Shown: one piece after another, positions 7,738 to 15,448 of the stretch
Position numbering within the stretch: the first letter of the stretch is position 1
Layout: each line of letters begins with the position of its first letter
NCBI GenBank assembly: GCA_013204605.1
Contig: JABMNI010000071.1
Coordinates: 1 to 64,000 of the forward strand
Length of the DNA: 64,000 bases
Direction of reading: 5' to 3'
Source: Ignavibacteria bacterium
Lineage (GTDB): Bacteria; Bacteroidota; Ignavibacteria; Kapaibacteriales; Kapaibacteriaceae
The notes under the pieces: generated by a model
Database searches by the model: none
What the model saw: only the letters and a program-made list of their open reading frames with translations
What the model was told of the DNA's origin: nothing
Position numbers and translations under genes: made by a program

Positions 7738-8586
7738 ATGTCGGACGAAATAAGCCAATTGCTCGGAAAAGAATTCAAATGCCTAGACAAAGGATTTGTG
7801 CGACTTGTGGATGTAATGGGTGACGATCACGCAATTGTGCAGGCAGCCAGGGTCAGCTATGGTTCGGGAACGAAAAAAGTTCATGAGGATAGGGGGCTTA
7901 TCCGGTATTTGCTTCGACACCTCCACACCACTCCCTTCGAAATGGTTGAATTTAAATTCCATGTTAAGCTTCCAATCTTTGTAGCTCGACAGTGGATCAG
8001 GCATCGTACAGCAAACGTGAATGAGTACAGTGGCCGATATAGCGAAATGAAGGACGAGTTTTACGTTCCGGATATTAGCCAAATCCGCGTGCAAAGCACA
8101 AGTAATAAACAAGGTCGAGCCGAACAAGCATTCCCCCCAGATGAGGCAGTAGCAATCGGCAAAATGATGGAGAATTCGCAATCGGCATCGTACGCTGAAT
8201 ATCAGCAGTTGCTTGAAAAAGATCTTGCTCGCGAAATCGCTCGTATTAACCTTCCTGTTTCGAATTATACAGAGTGGTACTGGAAAATAGATTTACACAA
8301 CCTCTTCCACTTTTTAAAGCTGCGTATCGATCCTCATGCTCAATACGAAATTCAAGTTTATGCACACGCCATGGGCGAGATTGCACGTGCAGTTGTGCCA
8401 CATGCATACGAAGCGTTTGAGGATTACATACTGCACTCTACAAAATTTTCACGGTTAGAGCTCAAAGCATTATCATCGATGTTACATAAGGTTGAATTGA
8501 CCGAAGAGTATTTGTCGCAATTTGGGTTAAAGGGTAGAGAAGCTCGAGAATTTATTGATAAGTACGATCTAAAGATCAAGGACTGA
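7738..8586 (+). CDS. thyX: Flavin-dependent thymidylate synthase
   Basis: Makes dTMP from dUMP using FAD, NADPH and methylene-tetrahydrofolate. The ThyX signature RHRTANVNEYSGRYS (RHR-x7-S type) is present near residue 90, along with the C-terminal substrate-binding helices (LHNLFHFLKLRIDPHAQYEIQVYA). The length of 282 aa is within the family range. A good GGAGAT site precedes the ATG. The next gene starts 1 bp after the TGA. No thyA is seen in the window. Confidence 0.96.
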   Translation: MSDEISQLLGKEFKCLDKGFVRLVDVMGDDHAIVQAARVSYGSGTKKVHEDRGLIRYLLRHLHTTPFEMVEFKFHVKLPIFVARQWIRHRTANVNEYSGRYSEMKDEFYVPDISQIRVQSTSNKQGRAEQAFPPDEAVAIGKMMENSQSASYAEYQQLLEKDLAREIARINLPVSNYTEWYWKIDLHNLFHFLKLRIDPHAQYEIQVYAHAMGEIARAVVPHAYEAFEDYILHSTKFSRLELKALSSMLHKVELTEEYLSQFGLKGREAREFIDKYDLKIKD

Positions 8587-8587
8587 A

Positions 8588-9616
8588 GTGTTAAAGGGCT
8601 ACATCATTGCCGGCTTAATATTGATTTCAATCTTGGGTTGCACAAACCCCATGGAGGAGCCCAAAGCCCCCTTCCCAGAAATTCCGGCGCATTTACCGCC
8701 TATGCCTTTTCCGGTTGACAACCCAATAACGCCTGAAAAAGTTGAGTTGGGACGGCACCTTTTTTATGAGAAACGATTGTCGGTAAATGGAACCATTGCC
8801 TGTGCATCATGTCACGCGCAGGAGAACGCATTTACTGATTCACCTAAGCAAGTGAGTTCCGGAGTGAATGGTTCCCAGGGACAACGAAACGCCCCAACTG
8901 TTGTGAATGCTGGGTACCGTAAAGAAATGTTTTGGGACGGGCGCGCCGGTTCACTTGAAGATCAAGCCATGGCTGCGTTCTTGAATTCGACCGAAATGGC
9001 TGCCGATACTTTCGAAGTTCATAAACTATTAGCATCGGCAGAATATCGAGTGATGTGGAAACGGGCTTTCCCAGACATGATAGTAACCATGCACCGAGCT
9101 ATGCAAGCAATAGGTTCATTTGAACGAACCATTGTTTCCGGAAACAGTAGATACGACCAGTATTTAAGTGGTCAGTTCAACGCATTAAGCGAGCAAGAAC
9201 GTAATGGGATGCAGTTGTTTTTTAGCAACAAAGCGATGTGCGGTGCTTGTCATGGTGGGCCGGATTTAACAGACGACCTGTTTCACAGTGTTGGTTTGTT
9301 TCATCATTACTTCGACCGGGGTAGGTATGAAGTGACGAGAAATCCAGGAGATGAAGGAAGATTTAAAACTCCAACGTTGCGAAACGTTGCCCTAACAGCT
9401 CCGTACATGGCCACAGGAGATAATGAGAAGCAGTTGTTGTTGGATTTGGAGTCGGTGGTGGAACACTACGATGAAGGTGGAACACCTTTTTCAAACAAGG
9501 ACAAACGAGTTAAGAAACTCAACCTAACGAAAGAGGAAAAAGCTTCGCTTGTGGCCTTCATGAAAACGCTAACGGACAGCTCGTTGATATTGAATCCAAA
9601 ATTCGGACCTCCATAG
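8588..9616 (+). CDS. Di-haem cytochrome c peroxidase (MauG/CcpA family) lipoprotein
   Basis: Two c-type haem sites are visible, CASCH (72-76) and CGACH (218-222), spaced as in bacterial di-haem peroxidases that reduce H2O2 in the periplasm. Conserved family segments include 'LGRHLFYEKRLSVNGTIACASCH', 'FWDGRAGSLEDQA' and 'FKTPTLRNVALTAPYMATG'. The N-terminus is a lipoprotein signal with lipobox ILGC (Cys18), so it should be membrane-anchored. It starts at GTG one base after the thyX stop, suggesting translational coupling. It ends at TAG. The electron donor and true substrate are not evident. Confidence 0.9.
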   Translation: MLKGYIIAGLILISILGCTNPMEEPKAPFPEIPAHLPPMPFPVDNPITPEKVELGRHLFYEKRLSVNGTIACASCHAQENAFTDSPKQVSSGVNGSQGQRNAPTVVNAGYRKEMFWDGRAGSLEDQAMAAFLNSTEMAADTFEVHKLLASAEYRVMWKRAFPDMIVTMHRAMQAIGSFERTIVSGNSRYDQYLSGQFNALSEQERNGMQLFFSNKAMCGACHGGPDLTDDLFHSVGLFHHYFDRGRYEVTRNPGDEGRFKTPTLRNVALTAPYMATGDNEKQLLLDLESVVEHYDEGGTPFSNKDKRVKKLNLTKEEKASLVAFMKTLTDSSLILNPKFGPP

Positions 9617-9737
9617 CCTACCAGTTGGGCTAACCGGGTGAATGGGGAAGTCCGGCTGTAATCGCGTTGGAAAGTGGCACGTAATCGTTTTTCGGGCATC
9701 TAACGCGATTGTTTCTTAGATTTTAGCGCAACGATGT

Positions 9738-9766
9738 GGGGGATGCACATAGGTGCCACATCCCCC
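9738..9766. terminator. GC-rich hairpin between the convergent peroxidase and secA genes
   Basis: GGGGGATG (9738-9745) pairs perfectly with CATCCCCC (9759-9766). It lies in the 176-bp gap between two converging genes, where a terminator is expected, but no T-run follows on either strand. A role in termination or mRNA 3'-end protection is a guess from position. Confidence 0.4.
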
Positions 9767-9792
9767 GGAGGCGTTATTAGATGGCGACTATG

Positions 9793-12700
9793 TTACTCGC
9801 GGTGCTTAGTGCAGGTTTTGTTACCCGTTGCACCGCAGCAATTTTTAAATTTCTTTGCTGGGTCCAATGGGCAAGGTTCATTCCGGCCGTACATCCTACC
9901 CGTATTTTTTATTGTTTGGGTAACCCCTTCGCCCCCTCCACTCGATGGTTGTTGGAAGGCACCGGCAGCTGTTGGGTGCGAAAAGCTTAACTGGCGCGAA
10001 GAAGTAACAGTTGAACGTAACGTTGGAAGTTCTTTTTCACCGTTAGAGTTTGTCTCAACCTGGTTTGCTTTTTCTTGCGCTGCGAGATTCTTCTTGTCTT
10101 GAGGAGAAAGTTGCGGAAAGTATTTGAAAGCAAAGTGTACTTGAGATTTGTTGATGTCCTTTAACAACTCAAGGAAAATCTTGTAGGCTTCCTGTTTGTA
10201 TTCAAGTAACGGGTCTTTCTGGCCATACGCGCGCAAGTAAATTCCCTCTTTCAAATCATCCATTCCTCGAAGATGGTCGCGCCACATTTCATCAATAGCT
10301 TGAAGCGCAGCATACCGTTCTAAGCGGCCCATGTAATCTGAACCCAGCATAGTTTCTTTTCTATTGTAGAACTCCAACGCAGCCTCAGCTATCGACTCAA
10401 CAACAGCTTCACGCGACATGTCCTTGAAGGCTTCGTCTTTGAATTTAGGGTCAGACAAAAGAGTAACACGAACAGAATTCTTTAGCCCCACAGCATCACC
10501 ACTTTCGTGAAACTCATCAAACCAGTCGTTCGCCATTTCGCTGATATATTCTACAATCTCAGATTTCAATCGTTCGCCCATTAACGCGTGACGACGTCGA
10601 TCGTAAATAACTTCACGCTGTTGATTCATAACATCGTCGTACTCAAGGAGTCTTTTTCTTGTTCCAAAGTTATTCGACTCAACTTTCTTTTGCGCGTTCT
10701 CTACGCTCTTGGTAACCAGACCGCTATCAATTGGCTCGCCTTCGGGAACCTTCATGCGCTGCATCGCCGAGGCAATTCTTTCACCGCCAAAAAGACGCAT
10801 TAAATCTTCTTCAAGGGAAATAAAGAATTGCGAAGAGCCAGGATCGCCTTGTCTTCCCGCGCGACCCCTTAGCTGGCGATCAATTCTTCGCGATTCGTGA
10901 CGTTCTGTTCCTACAATAGCTAGACCGCCATTTGCTTTAACTTCAGAGTCCAACTTAATATCTGTACCGCGACCAGCCATGTTCGTGGCGATGGTGACAG
11001 ATCCTTTTCGTCCTGCATTGGAGACAATCTCAGCTTCACGTTGGTGTTGCTTTGCGTTTAACACGTTGTGTTTAATATTCGCACGCTTCAACATCTTGCT
11101 CAACAACTCAGATACCTCTACTGAGGTGGTACCAACTAGAACTGCTCTTCCTTTATCAAGCTCAGCCTGAGTAGCTTCTACAACCGCATTATACTTCTCG
11201 CGTTTCGTTCGATAAATTAGATCGTTTTTATCGGCTCTAACTATGTCTCGATTAGTTGGAATTACAACCACATCTAATTTGTAAATCTGCCAGAATTCAG
11301 CAGCCTCGGTTTCGGCAGTTCCCGTCATACCCGCTAGCTTGTGATAAAGGCGAAAGTAGTTTTGCAGAGTTACAGTGGCAAAAGTCTGCGTGTCTTGTTC
11401 TACCGTAACGCCTTCTTTTGCCTCGATAGCTTGATGTAGTCCATCCGAATACCGTCTGCCTTCAAGGATACGTCCAGTAAACTCATCCACGATTTTAATT
11501 TTCCCATCCTGCACCACGTACTCGTCATCGCGTACGTATAATGTGTAGGCCCGAAGCAGTTGATTTACGATATGAATGCGGTCAGATCTTTCCGCAAAAA
11601 CCAACATCATGGAATCTTTTCGCTTTGTCTTTTCTTCGGCTGTAAGTGATTCATCTCCTTCAACCGCACTGTACTCAGAGGCAATGTCAGGCAGAACAAA
11701 CATGTTTGGATCTTCTTGTGCAGAGCAGATCAGCTCTCGCCCTTGATCTGAAAGATCAATCTGATGATTTCGTTCATCGACAGAGAAGTACAGACCTTCG
11801 TCGATAATTTGCATCCGCTGACCCTGCTCTTTTAAGTAATCGAGCTCAGTCTCCTTCATCAATTTCATATTGTCCGGGTCTTGCAAAATCTTCATCAATC
11901 TTGCGTGCTTGGGCATTCCGCGATGCGACCTAAGTATTGCAACCCCGGCTTCAATTCTATCTTCTTTTTTTCCAGAAGCCAATCCTTTTTCTGCCTCACC
12001 AATGAGAGAGTTTACGAGTCGGTTCTGCACTTCAATTAATCTCTTCACTCGCGGATTCATATCATCAAACGATTGCTCGGTGCTGCCAGATGTAACAGGA
12101 CCAGATATAATCAATGGGGTCCTAGCTTCGTCGACAAGCACACTGTCTACCTCATCCACAATGGCATACCAATGCGGGCGTTGAACCATGTCAACAGGAT
12201 CGTTAACCATGTTGTCGCGCAAATAATCAAAACCAAATTCATTATTCGTGCCGTAGGTAATATCGGCGGAATATTCTCGCTGCCTCAATGCAGGTTGCAT
12301 ATTGCTCTGAATACAACCAGTCGTAATGCCAAACATGTCAAAAATTGGCTTCATCCACTCACGATCTCGTCCGGCCAAATAGTCGTTAACAGTTACAAGA
12401 TGTACGCCGCGTCCGGCCATTGAATTTAGTACCAGCGGTAGAGTGGCAACCAACGTCTTACCCTCACCAGTTGCCATTTCTGCAATTTTACCTTGGTGAA
12501 GAACGATGCCACCAATCAGCTGAACATCGTACGGAACCATATCCCAAACTGATTCCTGGCCGGCCACCAAGTATTTATGTCCTACCAGTCTGCGGCAAAC
12601 GTCTTTTACCATAGCAAACACTTCAGGTAGAATCGAATTCAATTCATCCTGAATTGTGGTAAACTCTTCGCGATCAATTTCAGATAGTCTTGCATACAAG

Positions 12701-12951
12701 TCAGACCGCTCGCTGTGGGTAAGTTCGCTGTCCTCCCTTAATCGTTCTCGAATCTCCTGCGTTTCCTGAATCAAATCGGAAACTGTGGCTCCAATCTGCG
12801 TCTTCAGCTCATCCACTCGATTTTTAAAATACTCGTCTGGTTTTTCCGCTAGTGGAGCAAAGATCTCATTTATCTCTTCCACAATCGGTCGAACTATTTT
12901 GATGTCTTTGTCGTGTTTCGAACCGACTATCGAGCGTATGAATTTTAACAT
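9793..12951 (-). CDS. secA: Preprotein translocase ATPase SecA
   Basis: Motor that drives secretory proteins through SecYEG. The 1052-aa length is the long form common in the Bacteroidota group, with an insertion between the two halves of the nucleotide-binding fold. Visible motifs are the Walker A MATGEGKT, DEVDSVLVDEARTPLIISG, the preprotein-binding domain, TNMAGRGTDIKL and the RGRAGRQGDPGSS arginine-finger region. The C-terminal tail ends with a zinc-finger-like NEPCPLDPAKKFKNCCG that lacks the usual CxC start (C-P-L replaces C-x-C). It is transcribed alone and is divergent from the small gene at 13125. No Shine-Dalgarno sequence is obvious. Confidence 0.97.
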   Translation of the reverse strand: MLKFIRSIVGSKHDKDIKIVRPIVEEINEIFAPLAEKPDEYFKNRVDELKTQIGATVSDLIQETQEIRERLREDSELTHSERSDLYARLSEIDREEFTTIQDELNSILPEVFAMVKDVCRRLVGHKYLVAGQESVWDMVPYDVQLIGGIVLHQGKIAEMATGEGKTLVATLPLVLNSMAGRGVHLVTVNDYLAGRDREWMKPIFDMFGITTGCIQSNMQPALRQREYSADITYGTNNEFGFDYLRDNMVNDPVDMVQRPHWYAIVDEVDSVLVDEARTPLIISGPVTSGSTEQSFDDMNPRVKRLIEVQNRLVNSLIGEAEKGLASGKKEDRIEAGVAILRSHRGMPKHARLMKILQDPDNMKLMKETELDYLKEQGQRMQIIDEGLYFSVDERNHQIDLSDQGRELICSAQEDPNMFVLPDIASEYSAVEGDESLTAEEKTKRKDSMMLVFAERSDRIHIVNQLLRAYTLYVRDDEYVVQDGKIKIVDEFTGRILEGRRYSDGLHQAIEAKEGVTVEQDTQTFATVTLQNYFRLYHKLAGMTGTAETEAAEFWQIYKLDVVVIPTNRDIVRADKNDLIYRTKREKYNAVVEATQAELDKGRAVLVGTTSVEVSELLSKMLKRANIKHNVLNAKQHQREAEIVSNAGRKGSVTIATNMAGRGTDIKLDSEVKANGGLAIVGTERHESRRIDRQLRGRAGRQGDPGSSQFFISLEEDLMRLFGGERIASAMQRMKVPEGEPIDSGLVTKSVENAQKKVESNNFGTRKRLLEYDDVMNQQREVIYDRRRHALMGERLKSEIVEYISEMANDWFDEFHESGDAVGLKNSVRVTLLSDPKFKDEAFKDMSREAVVESIAEAALEFYNRKETMLGSDYMGRLERYAALQAIDEMWRDHLRGMDDLKEGIYLRAYGQKDPLLEYKQEAYKIFLELLKDINKSQVHFAFKYFPQLSPQDKKNLAAQEKANQVETNSNGEKELPTLRSTVTSSRQLSFSHPTAAGAFQQPSSGGGEGVTQTIKNTGRMYGRNEPCPLDPAKKFKNCCGATGNKTCTKHRE

Positions 12952-13124
12952 GATTGACTAATTGTGGGTAAGAAATTGGCGGTCGACGATAAGAAGTAGG
13001 CTTTTGACGAATTTCACGTAGGCACATTGCCTAGAATTCCTAGTTGTGCTCAGACCTTGTCTAAACCGATATAACCCGCAAAATTATCGTAATTTACTGG
13101 CTTCACCAACCTGATTCGTATTCA

Positions 13125-13379
13125 ATGAGTAAAGAACTAGATTTCCACGTATATAATCCCGACAATTTGCTGTTACAGTCAGAAAAGGCAGAAGTGTACC
13201 TCGGCTATAAAATTCTAAAATTTTACGTCAATGAAGCGGGAGCTATCGCTACAGAAATTACTCCTCAGTTGGCAACGTTCTTTCTGTCTCCGTCGGGTGG
13301 AACGCTGAGAGATTCCGAGCTAAACATCGTTTTGTACAGTGCTAAATTCGATAAGTTTAAGGGGCTAGGTAGACTGTGA
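13125..13379 (+). CDS. Small protein of unknown function coupled to a cysteine desulfurase
   Basis: An 84-aa protein with no Cys, no signal peptide and no membrane segment. It is a mix of short beta-like stretches (EVYLGYKILKFYV, ELNIVLYSAKF). I do not recognise the family. Its TGA overlaps the GTG start of the cysteine desulfurase (GTGA), so the two are translated together. This hints at a role with sulfur transfer, but nothing in the sequence proves it. It is divergent from secA across 173 bp. Confidence 0.65.
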   Translation: MSKELDFHVYNPDNLLLQSEKAEVYLGYKILKFYVNEAGAIATEITPQLATFFLSPSGGTLRDSELNIVLYSAKFDKFKGLGRL

Positions 13380-14518
13380 TATACCTTGATAACAGTGCAA
13401 CTACTCGCATAGACGAAGGCGTGTTGGAGTCGATGTTGCCTTGGATGACCGAGAAATATGGGAATGCGTCGAGTATTCATGGACTCGGTCGGGCAGCGCG
13501 CGTTGCCATTGAGGACTCAAGAACCGAGATAGCCCATTATATAAACGCGCATCCCGCGGAACTGATTTTTACCAGTGGTGGAACTGAGAGTAACAACACC
13601 GTCCTTAAAAGCTGCATTTTTGAATCTGAGCTATGCACCGAGCTGGCAAGCCCCCTAACAGAGCATCATTCTGTTTTGAACCCAAATGAAGCAATGGAAG
13701 CTTTGGGTATACCTTGGCATAAAATAGGAGTGGATGCAAGCGGTGCTGTAAGTGGGGCAGATTTGGCCATCGTGAACAGGAAATCGGTGTTGGTTTCAGT
13801 AATGCATGGAAATAACGAAACTGGCATTGTGCAGCCGATTGGCGATCTCCGGAAAAGCGCTGCTAACGCATATTTCCACACAGATGCAGTGCAGTCATTT
13901 GGCAAGATCCCGATAGATGTCCAAGACCTGAACGTAGATTTTGCCACTATTTCAGCTCACAAAATTCACGGGCCAAAGGGAATTGGGGCAATGTTTATCA
14001 AAAAGGGAATTGATTTTAAGGCGCATCAGCAAGGTGGAGGTCAAGAGCGCAATCGGAGAGCTGGAACTGAAGCGGTTGCCTTGATAGTCGGATTTGCTGC
14101 AGCGGCGCGAAAAGCTGTGAGGGATCTTGAAGAAAATTGTCAAAAAATTGTAACTCTTAGAGACAAATTAAATTATTTATTGCGGAATTCGATTTTGGAC
14201 ATCCGCGTTAATACACCACTCGAGAATACTCTCCCACACATCCTGAATGTTTCATTCAAAGATGCCGAGTTTTTAGACGGGGAGGCAATTATTCAGTCGA
14301 TGGACATTTCAGGTGTAGCGGTTTCAAACGGAAGTGCCTGTGTTTCGGGCAGTGCGCAACCCAGCCACGTGTTACTAGGCATGGGTCTGCCGCCCGCCGA
14401 AACGAAGGCCGCTGTCCGATTTTCACTGAGTAAATACACAACTGAAAGTGAAATTGAACAATCTGTTGCAATACTTAGTGAGATAATACGTAAATTGCGT
14501 GTTATAACATGCAATTAA
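13376..14518 (+). CDS. Cysteine desulfurase (NifS/IscS family)
   Basis: PLP enzyme that takes sulfur from cysteine for Fe-S clusters or tRNA thiolation. The family pattern runs through the protein: the MIYLDNSATT start, TSGGTESNN near 67-75, HGNNETG, HTDAVQSFGK, the PLP-binding Lys196 in SAHKIHGPKG, and the active-site Cys322 in SNGSACVSGSAQPSHVL. The Cys loop with SGSxxPSHVL is the NifS/IscS (group I) type. The 380-aa length is normal. It starts at GTG overlapping the previous stop. No iscU or mnmA is adjacent, so the acceptor is unknown. Confidence 0.93.
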   Translation: MIYLDNSATTRIDEGVLESMLPWMTEKYGNASSIHGLGRAARVAIEDSRTEIAHYINAHPAELIFTSGGTESNNTVLKSCIFESELCTELASPLTEHHSVLNPNEAMEALGIPWHKIGVDASGAVSGADLAIVNRKSVLVSVMHGNNETGIVQPIGDLRKSAANAYFHTDAVQSFGKIPIDVQDLNVDFATISAHKIHGPKGIGAMFIKKGIDFKAHQQGGGQERNRRAGTEAVALIVGFAAAARKAVRDLEENCQKIVTLRDKLNYLLRNSILDIRVNTPLENTLPHILNVSFKDAEFLDGEAIIQSMDISGVAVSNGSACVSGSAQPSHVLLGMGLPPAETKAAVRFSLSKYTTESEIEQSVAILSEIIRKLRVITCN

Positions 14519-14540
14519 ATATTAAATGAGGAAGACGGTA

Positions 14541-15188
14541 ATGATTAGAACAGTAATAGCAATAGTGGCAATAGTTGGAAGCACATTGGCAATGAATGCC
14601 GGCACAGGCATATCCGATCTGCCGGTTGGAAAGAAAAATTTCCGATTAAATAATGACATTGCACAGAATAGCCTGAAATTTATTAGCGACGCGCCCATGG
14701 AGAAAATTCATGGAACAGCGGACGAACTTAGTGGACATTTTGATCTCAACCCAGGGGACCTAGAGGCAACAACTGGAAACCTTGTGGTTAACGTTAAGTC
14801 AATGAAGACCGCGATTTCTAAACGTGACGAACATATGTGCAGTCCAACTTGGCTGGATGCGGAAAAGTACTCCACTATTTCATTCAAAGTGGAAAATCTA
14901 AGTCAGGTCTCCGTAACTAAAGCAAATGGCAAGACCGTGATTACTGCCAAAGCTAACGGCAAATTCACTTGTCATGGCGTAACCAATCCATTAGTAGCGG
15001 ACATTTCAATTATATATTTACCAGAGAGCTCGGAAACTAAAAAACGTGCATCGGGTGACTTGGCAATGATCACAGCGAAGTTTTTAGTGGCCTTGAAAGA
15101 CTACAAGATTACCGGTAGGGGAGACATCGTAGGCTCGAAAGTTGGAGAAGAAATTCAAATCGAAGCCAGTTTGTTTGCGAATTCTTAA
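14541..15188 (+). CDS. YceI-family periplasmic protein
   Basis: A lipocalin-like YceI-fold protein; some members bind polyisoprenoids. After a signal peptide (MIRTVIAIVAIVGSTLAMNA), family features follow: LKFISDAPMEKIHGTADELSGHFDLNPGD, the MKTAISKRDEHM segment, SPTWLDAEKYSTISFKVE, and a closing strand. I prefer the ATG at 14541 over the track's 14526 because GAGGAAG sits 6 nt before it. Located 22 bp after the cysteine desulfurase on the same strand, so it may share its transcript. The ligand is unknown. Confidence 0.88.
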   Translation: MIRTVIAIVAIVGSTLAMNAGTGISDLPVGKKNFRLNNDIAQNSLKFISDAPMEKIHGTADELSGHFDLNPGDLEATTGNLVVNVKSMKTAISKRDEHMCSPTWLDAEKYSTISFKVENLSQVSVTKANGKTVITAKANGKFTCHGVTNPLVADISIIYLPESSETKKRASGDLAMITAKFLVALKDYKITGRGDIVGSKVGEEIQIEASLFANS

Positions 15189-15240
15189 CAATAGTTTCGT
15201 AAAATAGATTCAGCATGCCGTATAGAGTGCGAAATTTTAG

Positions 15241-15275
15241 GCGAGCTTTGAAAGTGCGAAATTTTTGAAGCTCGC
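15241..15275 (+). terminator. Hairpin downstream of the YceI gene
   Basis: GCGAGCTT (15241-15248) pairs with AAGCTCGC (15268-15275) about 50 bp after the YceI stop, with a short T-rich segment shortly after. The word GTGCGAAATTTT occurs twice around it, once before the left arm and once in the loop, which is unusual for a plain terminator. Confidence 0.45.
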
Positions 15276-15448
15276 TGTGATTTTACGTGAAACAACAGTT
15301 TCTAACGACAACTTTCCTCTCAATGGTCGTGTTACGTTCAGCCCAACATCTTTTGTTGTTTAAGGGGCTTAATGTAACAGTTTCGCGTTTTTTGTGTTAT
15401 TATATTCATTGGACTTGAAAAATTTTTAATAAAAAGGAAAGTAAACTC

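Noticed and set aside
12073-12423. 116-aa plus-strand ORF inside secA
   Set aside because: SecA motifs are continuous on the opposite strand; this is a shadow frame.
13022-13049. Palindrome-like GCACA...CTAG AATTC CTAG...TGTGC between secA and the small gene
   Set aside because: The outer and inner arms do not share one centre, so a true operator is not supported.
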